The notes: generated by a model from the letters alone, not told the origin. Positions 1-8,150 are shown, counted from the first letter of the stretch. The stretch: 58,960 bases of DNA from Polyangia bacterium (GCA_036268875.1 DATATI010000026.1:1-58960); one strand, 5' to 3'. Numbers and translations: made by a program.

Positions 1-21
1 CACCACGTGTACTTGATCCAT
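1..21 (-). CDS. IstA-like transposase, first seven codons only
   Basis: An ATG at 21-19 opens a frame reading MDQVHVV before the window ends. IS21 IstA proteins often begin with a similar short hydrophobic stretch ahead of a helix-turn-helix. A GGAG-containing stretch precedes it. Only seven codons are visible, so the call rests on position inside the repeat-bounded IS end rather than on protein similarity. Confidence 0.35.
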
Positions 22-139
22 CCTCAGCATCCTCCAGCGGGACGCCCAGTCTGCCGACCGAGCAAATTCCGCGATTTGGACCCCTGGGGTGGATCAGTTT
101 CCGAGCGGCGTTTGGATCACTTTCCGAGCGGCGCGATCA
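1..139 (-). mobile_element. End of an IS21-like insertion sequence, continuing off the left edge
   Basis: Two near-identical 20-base direct repeats lie at 91-110 and 114-133 (they differ at one base), separated by three T. Paired subterminal repeats are typical of IS21-family ends. Read leftward, the element would begin near 139 with TG, and a start codon follows about 118 bases inside, as expected for istA. The end falls inside the ISAzo13-type transposase frame, so this element inserted into the other. Family assignment is by layout only; the other end is outside the window. Confidence 0.55.
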
Positions 140-454
140 CATCGGATCGCCACGCGTCACCGGATCCACCAGCGACTCGAGCGCAGTCACCAGTTCAGGG
201 TTGTGCTCCTCGATCGACGTCCGTCCACCGCCTGGACGTCGAACGTTCACGACTTCTTCCGGGCTCACTCCGCCGCGAAGCTCATCTTGGCCCGTCCGAA
301 TCGTGGTTCGCGACATTCCGGTGGCGCGCTCCACCGCCGCGATCCCGCCGTCGCCGAACTCGGCTTCAGCACCTGCCCAAAGCCGTCTCATCCGTTCGTC
401 CATCACCGCCGTCAGAGCCTCGAACTTGCGGCGAATCTCTCCTTCGTCTGCCAT
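137..454 (-). pseudogene. ISAzo13-family transposase, N-terminal fragment
   Basis: The frame starts at ATG 454 and runs 105 residues. It begins MADEGEIRRKFEAL, has a helix-turn-helix-like stretch (ATGMSRTTIRTG) and the RRPGGGR and LVDPVTRGDP motifs typical of the N-terminus of ISAzo13-family transposases, usually 400 residues or more. The catalytic part is missing: the frame stops at 137-139, where the IS21-like end begins. The 5' end of this element probably lies near 533, where the RCC1 reading breaks off. Non-functional remnant, and host of a nested insertion. Confidence 0.7.
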
Positions 455-533
455 CCCACCATAGATCACGTTTCGATCGCTCTCTCGATCCCCATTCAGC
501 AGCGAGTAATCAAGTTGTTCCTGAGCGGGGCCT

Positions 534-937
534 AATTGTCCATTGTAATTACCACCCCAACACGAAAGCGATCCGTCTGAGAGAATCGCGCAGGTGTGGT
601 CGGCCGGACCGCTAAAGATGTCGGCCACACCGCCGAGATTCGCAACCGGCGAAGCTGTGAGTCGACTTGTGCCTGCGCTTCCATCCCCGGTCTGTCCGTG
701 ATTCGAGTCCCCCCAACAATGGACAAAGCCATCAGAAGTCAACACGCAGGAATGTTTGTTTCCCGACACGAGCTTTTTTGCATTTCCAGCGCCCATGGCC
801 ATGGAACCGGGGAAGGGCACGTAGCTACCACTCGCGTCGCCGTTGCCAAATTGCCCACTGGCATTGCTGCCCCAACAGCTGCCCCCTATCCCGATCGCCT
901 TATCTCGGCCAATGACGCGCCAGGAGAACCCAGCTTA
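534..937 (-). pseudogene. RCC1-repeat protein remnant
   Basis: Read leftward, the frame contains repeated H-S-C / C-W-G-x-N-x-x-G-Q motifs (CWGSNASGQFG, NKHSCVLTSDG, CWGDSNHGQTG, ADHTCAILSDG, CWGGNYNGQLG). These are RCC1-type beta-propeller repeats, common in exported myxobacterial proteins. There is no proper start: a stop codon lies in frame near 937, and the downstream side runs straight into the ISAzo13-type fragment. It is therefore a middle piece of a larger gene, broken at both sides. 938-1133 shows nothing I can assign. Confidence 0.6.
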
Positions 938-1133
938 GACTTCCTATCCACCACACCTTCTTCTCCTCGTCGGCGCCGGCGATGCACAATCGCGCGGCGC
1001 TGATTTCGTTTCCAAGCGCTCCGCCTCGATTGTTTCTTCTCTCGCTCTATTCGCGCGGCTTTCTCATCTACAATGCGAATGCAGGATGGCGATATTCGAT
1101 CTGGCCAAGAAGTAGAGCGACGGAAGATCCCGC

Positions 1134-3656
1134 ATGGACCCGGATCCGTCTCCCCTGGATTCCGACGCTGGAAGCGACGAGATTCCCGAACACACGGTCA
1201 GTTCGGCTGCGGGGCAGCTGCGGGCCAGGCCGGCAACCAATCTGGCTGTCGGGTTGGTGATCGATGCCCGCTATCAGATCGAAGCCCCGATCGGTGAAGG
1301 GGGAAGCGGCTCGGTGTTTCGCGCCTGGGATCGGGCCCTCGGCGAACAGATCGCGATCAAGATCTTGCACGCAGAGCGAGCCCGGGAAAAAAGCTGGATC
1401 AGCCGCCTGGCCCGTGAGGTGCGCGTGGCGCGGGCCATCCGGCATCCCAACGTCTGCCGGGTTTTCGATCTGGGTCATGCCGACGGGCACTGGTTCGTCA
1501 CCATGGAACTGGCCGTGGGCGGGGCCCTGCGCCAGTTGCTGCGGGCTGCCGGCGACCGCGCCGTCGAGCGCCCGCTGGAAGAGCGTCTAGCCGACGCTCG
1601 GGCGCTGTGTGCTGGGCTGGCCGCCATTCATGCGGTGGGCATTATTCACCGCGACGTCACGCCACAGAACGTGCTCCGCATGCACGATGACCGGCTGGTG
1701 CTGTCCGATTTCGGCCTCGCCATCGAGAGCAACGACAACACCACGGTTCACGGCGGCACGCCCGCTTACATGCCCCCTGAAGCGCTGATGGGCGAACGGT
1801 CCGATCAGCGCTCGGACGTCTGGCAGCTCGGCGCCATCATTCACGAGATCATGTTCGGGCGAAAACCCGAATGGAAAAACGGCCCCCAGGGCACGACCAT
1901 GAAATGGCCACTGCCCGCGATGGCCAGCCGGGTCGAGGAAGAGGTGGCCCTGCTGTGCGGAGACTGCCTGAAGCACGATCCGGCGGCGCGTCCCGCCACG
2001 GCCATGGCAGTGGCCGGACGATTGGCGGCAGCCGAGGTGGCACGACCACGCAACCGTTTCGTCCGACAGTGGTTGCGGGTCAGGACCTTCTGGGGGCAAC
2101 ACCGGGCGCTGCGCGCCGCTGTGATCGGGGCCGTGGTGGCGGCGGGCGTCGTGCGCGGCGTGCAGGTCATCACGCGACCGTCTCTGTGTCGCGGCGGTGA
2201 GGCGAAACTGGCGGGAGTCTGGGATCCCCAGGTGAAGGCACAGATCAGAAAAGCCTTCTTCGGCACGGGCCAGACGTTTGCGCAGGACACGTTCTGGATC
2301 GTCAACCGCACGATCGAAGATTACGTCCATCGCTGGGTCGGCACGTACACCCAGGCCTGCGAGGCCACGCACACCCGTGGCGAACAATCGGCAGAGGTCC
2401 TGGACCTGCGGATGTCCTGTCTGCAGGATCGTCTGGGTGGTCTCAGGGCGCTCACGGTCGTGTTTCGCCAGGCCGACGCATCGGTCGTCGAAAACGCCGC
2501 CAGCGCCTCCAGGCAGCTGGCCGGGATCGAACGCTGCAGCGACGTCAAGTTGCTCCGATCCCTGGTCCCGCCGCCGGAAAACGCGGTCGCCCGCCGTCAG
2601 GTCGACGAACTGCAACTTCGCGTGGCGGATGCGCGCGCTCTTCTGGCATCGGGCCGATCGTCCGACGCCGACAAGGCCACTGCATCATTGGTGGGGAACG
2701 CTCGTCGTATCGGATATGGGCCGCTTTTGGCCGAGGCGTTGGCCCTGCGCGGGAATGTGCAGGTCGAATTGGGCGCGGCTGCCGACGCCGAAAAGACGTT
2801 CGAAGAGGGGGTCTGGACCGCCGAAGAGGCCCGTCACGACGAGGTCAAGGCAGAGATCGCTGTCCAACTGATCTACGTGGTGTCCCTGGGCATTCGCCCT
2901 CAGGACACCGAACGCTGGCGGCACATGGCGGAAGCGATCCTGCGCCGGATTGGTGGGCACGAGCGGCTGCAAATCTGGATGAACACCAATCTCGGCGCTG
3001 CCCTTGAGGTGAGCGGACAACCAGCGGAGGCCTTGGCCCGGCATGAGCAGGCGCTGGCCATCGCCGAGCGGGCGCTGCGGCCCGATGATCCCGATCTGGT
3101 ACGAGTTCAGGGGAATATCAGCAATGCCCTGGTCGGGATGGACAGGCCCGTCGAGGCCTTGATTCACAGCGACCGCGCCATCGAGATCGGGCGAAAGGCG
3201 CTGGGTGCCGACCACCCGGAGATGGCCATCCGCTACAGCAATCGCGGTGAGATCCTCAATCAGCTCGGGCGTTTTGAAGAGGCACGGGCGTCCTGCTTGC
3301 GGGCTGTTGCCCTCTGGGAAAAACAGCTCGGCAAGGACCACCTGTATATTTCGTATGCGCTCAACGCCATCGGGCTCAGTCATCTCGGCGAAGGGAAGCC
3401 GGCGATGGCGGTGGTGCCCCTCGAACGGGCGCTACGCATCCGCCTCGACAAGGAACCGTCGCCCGGGCACATCGCGGACACCGAATTCGCGCTGGCTCGC
3501 GCCTTGTGGGAAAGCGGACAGCACCACGACCGCGCACGCACTTTGGCCTTGAGCGCGCAGGGCCGTTACTCGGCGGTGTCCACCCTGAAGAAGCAAGAGG
3601 CCGAGGTCGTCACCTGGTTGGCCAAGCACGGCCCGCCGGCGGTGGGCGTGCGATAA
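1134..3656 (+). CDS. Membrane-anchored Ser/Thr protein kinase with C-terminal TPR domain
   Basis: 840 residues. The kinase domain spans about 47-300: glycine loop GEGGSG at 54-59, ATP lysine K76, catalytic HRDVTPQN at 172-179, DFG at 192-194, and a PPE triad at 214-216 in place of the usual APE/SPE. One membrane segment lies near 326-342. The C-terminal half contains helical TPR-like repeats (about 510-810), including NISNALVGM and NRGEILNQLG. Cytoplasmic kinase, TM, TPR is a common myxobacterial architecture. It probably phosphorylates Ser/Thr on partners; the TPR part likely binds proteins. It stands alone, flanked by gene remnants, so its pathway cannot be read from context. Confidence 0.9.
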   Translation: MDPDPSPLDSDAGSDEIPEHTVSSAAGQLRARPATNLAVGLVIDARYQIEAPIGEGGSGSVFRAWDRALGEQIAIKILHAERAREKSWISRLAREVRVARAIRHPNVCRVFDLGHADGHWFVTMELAVGGALRQLLRAAGDRAVERPLEERLADARALCAGLAAIHAVGIIHRDVTPQNVLRMHDDRLVLSDFGLAIESNDNTTVHGGTPAYMPPEALMGERSDQRSDVWQLGAIIHEIMFGRKPEWKNGPQGTTMKWPLPAMASRVEEEVALLCGDCLKHDPAARPATAMAVAGRLAAAEVARPRNRFVRQWLRVRTFWGQHRALRAAVIGAVVAAGVVRGVQVITRPSLCRGGEAKLAGVWDPQVKAQIRKAFFGTGQTFAQDTFWIVNRTIEDYVHRWVGTYTQACEATHTRGEQSAEVLDLRMSCLQDRLGGLRALTVVFRQADASVVENAASASRQLAGIERCSDVKLLRSLVPPPENAVARRQVDELQLRVADARALLASGRSSDADKATASLVGNARRIGYGPLLAEALALRGNVQVELGAAADAEKTFEEGVWTAEEARHDEVKAEIAVQLIYVVSLGIRPQDTERWRHMAEAILRRIGGHERLQIWMNTNLGAALEVSGQPAEALARHEQALAIAERALRPDDPDLVRVQGNISNALVGMDRPVEALIHSDRAIEIGRKALGADHPEMAIRYSNRGEILNQLGRFEEARASCLRAVALWEKQLGKDHLYISYALNAIGLSHLGEGKPAMAVVPLERALRIRLDKEPSPGHIADTEFALARALWESGQHHDRARTLALSAQGRYSAVSTLKKQEAEVVTWLAKHGPPAVGVR

Positions 3657-3692
3657 GGTGCCCTGGCCTCGACACCGTCGCTGACGGCACGG

Positions 3693-3968
3693 TCAAGGTG
3701 TGAACTCGTCGGCGCCGCAATCAAAACTACCTTCCTGTGGTCGTCGCTCGCCCTCAATGTCGGTGAGCGGGTCCATGGAGGAATAGGCCAGCGCGTTCCG
3801 GCATGGGGAGGTCGCGGTCAGGTGATAGCTAGCAGATAGTTTGGCGTCTCCGTCTGAGCTGGTTTGCGATGCATCGAGAGTACAGGGCAGCGTATTCACC
3901 TTGAGCAAGTAATGGCGGCGATAAACACCTTCAAAACGAGAGGCGGTTGATTCGACAGTGGCGATCAG
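3693..3968 (-). pseudogene. Choice-of-anchor/parallel beta-helix protein, C-terminal remnant
   Basis: The leftward frame ends with DIEGERRPQEGSFDCGADEF. This closely matches the D-I-D/E-G..RPQ-G..D-x-GADE signature that closes many choice-of-anchor Q / right-handed beta-helix proteins exported by myxobacteria and Bacteroidetes. The frame continues rightward without a convincing start and is lost near 3970-4030. The rest of the gene, usually several hundred residues, is absent. The surrounding 3657-4136 holds nothing else I can support. Confidence 0.5.
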
Positions 3969-4136
3969 TCGGACCGGTTGAGATCGCGCCGGCCAACCTG
4001 TCCTAGGAATCTCCGCTGACCCCGCCCTCGTCGCGTGCGTGAAGGCGCGCCTCGAGAGTACGCGCTGGGATTGCGCGGTGCCCCTCGCCTGCGGCTCGTA
4101 CCAGCGCGTCCTGCTTTGATTTCGTACGGAACGGCA

Positions 4137-4301
4137 ATGACGACGCCATCCGCCGCAGAGTTTTTGGTTCGGTCATTCCGCGGAAGCGACCGGGAAGCGC
4201 TCGGCACGCTGTGGGGACGTGTTTTTCCTGACGACCCGCCCTGGAACGCGCCGAAGGTCATGATCGAAAACAATCTTGAACGCGAGCGAACGCCGCTGCC
4301 T
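4137..4301 (+). pseudogene. GNAT acetyltransferase, N-terminal fragment
   Basis: From ATG 4137 the frame reads FLVRSFRGSDREALGTLW and VFPDDPPWNAP, matching the first strand and helix of GNAT N-acetyltransferases (R-x-F-x-x-x-D...L-W..VFPDDPP.N.P). The similarity ends near 4300, before the acetyl-CoA binding loop (R/Q-x-x-G-x-G/A), so no active enzyme can be made. The same frame continues without a stop into the next gene, giving an in-frame junction of two unrelated proteins. Confidence 0.5.
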
Positions 4302-4334
4302 GACATCGTCGAGCGGATCGCGCTACCATGCAGC

Positions 4335-4700
4335 ATGCCCAACGCAGTCGAGAGCGCCGTCGACACGTACATCCGAATGTGCAGCGAGCGCGATCCCGCC
4401 GTCCGCGCGACCATGCTCGAGGCCTGCTTTGCCGCCGAAGGTCGCATGGTCACCCGCAGCCGCGAGATCCGGGGCCGCGCCGCGCTCGCCGATATGATCA
4501 CCAAATTCCTCGCGGATCCGCAGGTGCGGCAGATTCGGGTGATCAGCGCGATCGACGCGAGCGGCACCACGTTCCGATTTCGCTCGGTCGTCGAACGCCG
4601 CGACGGCACCATCCTTGAAAACTTCGATGCGGGCGAGATTGATGCCACCGGGCGCATCTCGCTCATTCTGGCATTCGCCGGCCCGCTGGCGGGACAATGA
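4335..4700 (+). CDS. NTF2/SnoaL-like small protein
   Basis: From ATG 4335 this reads 121 residues, opening MPNAVESAVDTYIRMCSERD, then helices, AEGRMVTRSREIRGR and strands ending IDATGRISLILAFAG. This fits the cone-shaped alpha/beta barrel of NTF2/SnoaL proteins (about 110-140 residues), which include isomerases, cyclases and ligand binders. The full open frame is longer (from 4035), but the upstream part looks like a truncated GNAT gene, so I prefer the internal start. Substrate unknown. It could also be expressed as a fusion. Confidence 0.55.
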   Translation: MPNAVESAVDTYIRMCSERDPAVRATMLEACFAAEGRMVTRSREIRGRAALADMITKFLADPQVRQIRVISAIDASGTTFRFRSVVERRDGTILENFDAGEIDATGRISLILAFAGPLAGQ

Positions 4701-4754
4701 AACGAATGCGCGAGTCACGACCTTCGTGGTCTGGTCGATCGACGCGACCTTTGC

Positions 4755-5045
4755 ATGGCAGCCGCAAACGCCGACCAGGTTAGCGTCGTCAACCATATGG
4801 ACCTGTCGGACGCCCTACGGATTGCCCACTTTCTGCACACCCAGCTCACCTTCGTGACAACCGCGGACGGGATAGGCATTCAGCCATATCCGCTCCCGTC
4901 CGACATCGTCGACGGGTGCACGTTCGGTGGACAGGTGAATTCAATGGAGTTTGGAAGCGATCTGCCAGAGACCGGCTTCTCAGTGGAGGTGACGTTGGAT
5001 TCACGTACACCGGAACCGGCGCCGCAGAACTGGTATCGAGGCTGA
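4755..5045 (+). CDS. Small hypothetical protein
   Basis: 96 residues with no recognisable domain, signal peptide or membrane segment. It has a mixed polar/hydrophobic composition and an ordinary-looking second half (GGQVNSMEFGSDLPETGFSV), and lies between the NTF2-like gene and vapBC. It may be a fragment of a longer protein, as many neighbours are. I do not recognise it. Confidence 0.3.
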   Translation: MAAANADQVSVVNHMDLSDALRIAHFLHTQLTFVTTADGIGIQPYPLPSDIVDGCTFGGQVNSMEFGSDLPETGFSVEVTLDSRTPEPAPQNWYRG

Positions 5046-5118
5046 ACGAACTCTACGGAGTCCAGTGATCGTCCACCAGGAGGCCCCCGGCGGGGCCGCA
5101 TCGCAGAAGCGGCCATCC

Positions 5119-5147
5119 TTGACAAGTATATACTGGAATATATACTT
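5119..5147 (+). promoter_or_regulatory. vapBC promoter with overlapping operator palindrome
   Basis: TTGACA at 5119-5124, 16 bases, then TATACT at 5141-5146 forms a near-consensus sigma-70 promoter. A perfect 9-base inverted repeat (AAGTATATA at 5124-5132, TATATACTT at 5139-5147, 6-base spacer) overlaps the whole core, as expected for autorepression by a VapBC complex. The -10 hexamer ends six bases before ATG 5153, so the transcript should be leaderless; no Shine-Dalgarno is present. Confidence 0.75.
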
Positions 5148-5152
5148 TTGAA

Positions 5153-5398
5153 ATGGCCGAGCGGGCGAAGATTTTTCAGAATGGCGGCAGCCAGGCAGTT
5201 CGTCTGCCGAAGTCATGTCGTTTCGACGACGGACAGGATGAGGTAATCGTTCGACGTATTGGTAAGAAGGTCATCCTTGAACCCGCCGACGCATGGTCGG
5301 AGGACTTTCTCAACTGCCTCGGCGCCTGGAAGGAGGACATTCCGCGGCCGCCACAAAAGCCGATCGGCCGTAAGAAGAACCCGCTCGCTCACTCATGA
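5153..5398 (+). CDS. vapB: VapB-type antitoxin (AbrB/SpoVT fold)
   Basis: 81 residues. The N-terminal swapped-hairpin AbrB motif is clear (AKIFQNGGSQAVRLPKSCRF, then EVIVRRIGKKVILEP), followed by a toxin-binding tail with DAWSEDFLNCLGAW. It binds the operator as a dimer and neutralises the PIN-domain toxin. It overlaps vapC by 4 bases (ATGA), implying translational coupling. Start codon chosen because it sits immediately downstream of the operator/promoter; there is no ribosome site, consistent with leaderless mRNA. Length is normal for the family. Confidence 0.88.
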   Translation: MAERAKIFQNGGSQAVRLPKSCRFDDGQDEVIVRRIGKKVILEPADAWSEDFLNCLGAWKEDIPRPPQKPIGRKKNPLAHS

Positions 5399-5787
5399 GG
5401 TACCTGTTGGACACGGATAGCGTCAGCTACGCCTTGCGTGGGCACGGCGATGTTGCCAGCAGGATCAAGAGTCAACGGCCGTCCGAGCTTTGCGTGAGCG
5501 CGATAACTCTGGCGGAGTTGCGCTTTGGCGCCGACCGGAAAGGATCGCGCAAGCTGCATGGTCTGATCGATGTCTTCGCTTCGGGGATCGAGATCGCGTC
5601 TTTCGACGAAAGCGCGGCAGCCGAGTTCGGCAGGATCGGAAGCCTTCTGGCCGAACGAGGAACGCCGATCGGCGAGTTCGATATCCTGATCGCTGCACAT
5701 GCAGTGGCCCTCAGGTGCACTCTCGTTACGAACAACACTCGCCACTTCTCGAAGGTACCCGGATTGTCCCTGGAGAACTGGCTGTGA
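5395..5787 (+). CDS. vapC: VapC-type PIN-domain ribonuclease toxin
   Basis: 130 residues, full length for VapC. PIN-domain acidic residues are visible: D6 in LLDTDS, E41 in LAELRFG, D96 in PIGEFDILIA, followed by VTNNTRHF, where the fourth acidic position is Asn. PIN toxins are Mg2+-dependent RNases that usually cut tRNA or rRNA. It is coupled to vapB by a 4-base overlap and probably intact. The target RNA cannot be told from sequence. The module sits among gene remnants, consistent with a mobile or recently acquired cassette. Confidence 0.88.
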   Translation: MRYLLDTDSVSYALRGHGDVASRIKSQRPSELCVSAITLAELRFGADRKGSRKLHGLIDVFASGIEIASFDESAAAEFGRIGSLLAERGTPIGEFDILIAAHAVALRCTLVTNNTRHFSKVPGLSLENWL

Positions 5788-5796
5788 CCCGCCTCA

Positions 5797-6009
5797 GTGT
5801 TCCGCTCAGCCCGACGGGACACACCAGGATCTGGCGCTTTCACCGCGCGATCGCGGTCGGCCGGCGATGACTTTCATCGCACCGCGCTCATTTCTGGGGC
5901 AATCGACGAAGGGGCGGCGGGGCTGCACTGCGGCCCGGAATACTATGCGGCATTTGTTCGCGATCTAGACGGTGACAAGATCGAGGCCGTTTGTCATGAG
6001 GCGGTGTAG
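5797..6009 (+). pseudogene. VOC/glyoxalase-fold protein, C-terminal remnant
   Basis: The frame reads GAFTARSRSAGDDFHRTALI, then EGAAGLHCGPEYYAAFVRDL and DGDKIEAVCHEAV before the stop. This matches the last half-domain of VOC (glyoxalase/bleomycin-resistance) proteins, including the Y-Y-A-A-F-V-x-D-x-D-G-x-x-I-E-A-V-C-H ending. The N-terminal half and a proper start are missing; vapC ends just upstream. Confidence 0.5.
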
Positions 6010-6090
6010 CGTTGCCAGTGCATTGTGACCGAGTGCGCGGCCGTTGGACTGCGCACCGTTTTGGGGAATCACATCATCCGGAGAGAAACC

Positions 6091-6588
6091 ATGGACGCAA
6101 ACCAGTTGAAATCGACGCAGGCTCCTTTGAAGGAAAAGTATCGCGCCGAGCCCGCTGCGGCTTTGGTGACGCTGCGGGCGCAAGGGCACGCCACGGGGCT
6201 TTCGTGCAAGGTCGAAACCGGGAAAGCGATCGTCGAGGCCGGCCTCCATCCGGCCACTGGTGGCGATGGAACGATGGCGTGCTCGGGGGACATGCTTCTC
6301 GAGGCGCTGGTGGCCTGCGCGGGCGTCACCTTGCGCGCGGTCGCGACGTCGATCGGCATCGCGCTGCGCGACGCCCTGATCGTCGCCGAGGGCGATGTGG
6401 ATTTCCGAGGAACCCTGGGCGTGTCGAAAGAGGCCCCGGTCGGTTTCGTGAAAATCCGTCTGACGTTCAACCTGGACACCGATGCGACCGCCGAAGAAAA
6501 GGCGACGCTGCTAAAGCTGACCGAACGATATTGCGTCGTGCTGCAAACCATTCGCTCCGGCACGGTCGTATCGGCCCAGGTGGCTTAG
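6091..6588 (+). CDS. OsmC/Ohr-family peroxiredoxin-like protein
   Basis: 165 residues from ATG 6091, chosen because GGAGAG lies 5-10 bases upstream; an earlier in-frame GTG at 6025 has no ribosome site. Family features: MACSGDMLLEALVACAGVTL with Cys76, and LTERYCVVLQTI with Cys148, the reactive thiol pair that reduces organic peroxides in OsmC/Ohr proteins. Likely a cytoplasmic homodimer protecting against organic hydroperoxides. Additional Cys39 and Cys64 are unusual. It stands alone, convergent with the dehydrogenase downstream. Confidence 0.85.
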   Translation: MDANQLKSTQAPLKEKYRAEPAAALVTLRAQGHATGLSCKVETGKAIVEAGLHPATGGDGTMACSGDMLLEALVACAGVTLRAVATSIGIALRDALIVAEGDVDFRGTLGVSKEAPVGFVKIRLTFNLDTDATAEEKATLLKLTERYCVVLQTIRSGTVVSAQVA

Positions 6589-6642
6589 AAAAGAGCTGCC
6601 TAGATAATTTCTTACTTCTGCGCGGCTCGTCGATCCGGCCGC

Positions 6643-7818
6643 TCACATCGCCGCCGACGTGATCTCTCCGATTTCCTCGTCGGTCAGGGCGACGGGATTG
6701 GCCTTCATGCTGCTGGCCGCCTTGGCTTTCTCCACCAGCGCGGGAAGGTCGGCGGCGGTCAGTCCGTGTCGCGACAGACGCGGGATGCCCAAGGCCCCGC
6801 AAAGCTCGCGCACCCAGGTGACACCGTCGGTGGCGATGGCGTCGGGGCGGCCGGTCAGGAGTATAGCGATCTCGTCGAAGCGGGCGCGCAAGGGATTGCT
6901 GGGATCGCGTTCGCCGAGCGCACGCAGGTTCACCGCCAGCACGTGCGGCAACAGCGCCGCACACACCGCGCCGTGGGGCGCGGCGAACGTTCCGCCGAGG
7001 GGCGCCGCCAACCCGTGCACGGCGCCCAGGCCGGCGTTGGCCAGGCACAATCCGCCCAGCAGACTGGCGCAGGCCAGATCCGCTCGCCGCTCCGCCGCCT
7101 CCTCGCCCGCCAGCCCGTCCGCGTACGCCGCCCGCAGCGCCCGCGCTGAACGCCGCAGGCCCTCGCGCGCCCAACCGTCGGTGATCGGATTCGCCCTGCG
7201 CGAGACAAACGGTTCGATCAGCTGCGACAACGCGTCCAGGCCGCCGCTGGCGATCACGGCAGGCGGCAGCCCGGCCAGCAGATCGGGATCGACCACCGCC
7301 AGCCGCGGCAGCATCAGCGGGCCGCGCAAGCTGGCTTTCACCTGATGTTCGGGGGAGGCCAGCACGGCGTTGCGCGTGACCTCCGATCCGGTGCCGGCGG
7401 TGGTGGGAACGGCGCAGACCGGCAGCGACGGGCGATCGAGGGGGCGGCCGCGGCCGACCACCTCCAGATAGTCCAGCGGATCGCCGCCGTTGCCCAGCAG
7501 CGCGGCGATCGCTTTGCCCGCGTCCAGGGCGCCCCCGCCGCCGAAGGCCACCACCACGTCGCAACCGGCCCTCTGTCCAGCGGCGACCCCGGCGCGCGCG
7601 CTGTCGACGGTCGGCTCGCCGTCGAAGTCCAGCGACCACACCGTCGGTGAAACGCCGGCCTCGGTCAGCGCGGCCAGCAAATTTCCCGCCCGCGAAGGCG
7701 AGCGGCCGGTGACCACCAGCGCGCGCGTACCCAGCGCCCGCACCGCCGCCGGCACCTGGGCGACGACGCCGGCACCAAACAGAATGCGCGCCGGTACGGT
7801 GATCTCGAAGCTCACCAT
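6643..7818 (-). CDS. Iron-containing alcohol dehydrogenase (group III)
   Basis: 391 residues from ATG 7818 (MVSFEITVPARILFGAG). NAD(P) binding: GGGGALDAGK at 93-102 and PTTAGTGSEVT at 138-148. Metal site: D195 in GGLDALSQ, H268 in GAVHGLA and H282 in APHG. The usual second metal ligand His is Gln199; I believe some subfamilies carry this natively. Probable reaction: NAD(P)H-dependent interconversion of an alcohol and aldehyde/ketone, substrate unknown. Its start overlaps the end of the upstream monooxygenase gene by 7 bases, so the two are co-translated. A longer frame start (7899) would intrude deep into that gene. Confidence 0.87.
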   Translation of the reverse strand: MVSFEITVPARILFGAGVVAQVPAAVRALGTRALVVTGRSPSRAGNLLAALTEAGVSPTVWSLDFDGEPTVDSARAGVAAGQRAGCDVVVAFGGGGALDAGKAIAALLGNGGDPLDYLEVVGRGRPLDRPSLPVCAVPTTAGTGSEVTRNAVLASPEHQVKASLRGPLMLPRLAVVDPDLLAGLPPAVIASGGLDALSQLIEPFVSRRANPITDGWAREGLRRSARALRAAYADGLAGEEAAERRADLACASLLGGLCLANAGLGAVHGLAAPLGGTFAAPHGAVCAALLPHVLAVNLRALGERDPSNPLRARFDEIAILLTGRPDAIATDGVTWVRELCGALGIPRLSRHGLTAADLPALVEKAKAASSMKANPVALTDEEIGEITSAAM

Positions 7819-8150
7819 CCGTCGGCGGCGGGAAAGACGTTGATCAGCTTGGTGGGCGTGCGCGGCTCGGCCATCATCGGGGCCACGGTGTCGCGCCACA
7901 GTTGATAGTGGGCGGTCTCGCGGTGCGCGGCCTGCGCGTCCGGCGAACGGTACGCCTCGGCCAGCAGGAACCGCGTCGGATCGTCGGCGAATTGCAGGAA
8001 ATCGAAACGCGCCACGCCCGGCTCTTTCGCGCTGGCGCTGGCGTTGGCCAGGGTGGCGACGCGAAAAGCTTCGACGGTATCCGGCTTCACGCGGACGGCG
8101 ACGTGGACGATGAACAGAGGCGACGACGAAGACTTGTCGGCGGGTGACAT
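7812..8150 (-). CDS. Antibiotic-biosynthesis-monooxygenase (ABM) domain protein
   Basis: 112 residues forming one ferredoxin-like ABM domain: SPLFIVHVAVRVKPD, EPGVARFDFLQFADDPTRF, then LAEAYRSPDAQAAHRETAHY. Members such as YgiN and LsrG act on quinols or small signals without cofactors. AAGGAG lies upstream of the ATG. It is the first gene of a two-gene unit with the iron alcohol dehydrogenase, suggesting a small-molecule redox or detoxification step. Substrate not inferable. Confidence 0.8.
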   Translation of the reverse strand: MSPADKSSSSPLFIVHVAVRVKPDTVEAFRVATLANASASAKEPGVARFDFLQFADDPTRFLLAEAYRSPDAQAAHRETAHYQLWRDTVAPMMAEPRTPTKLINVFPAADGW

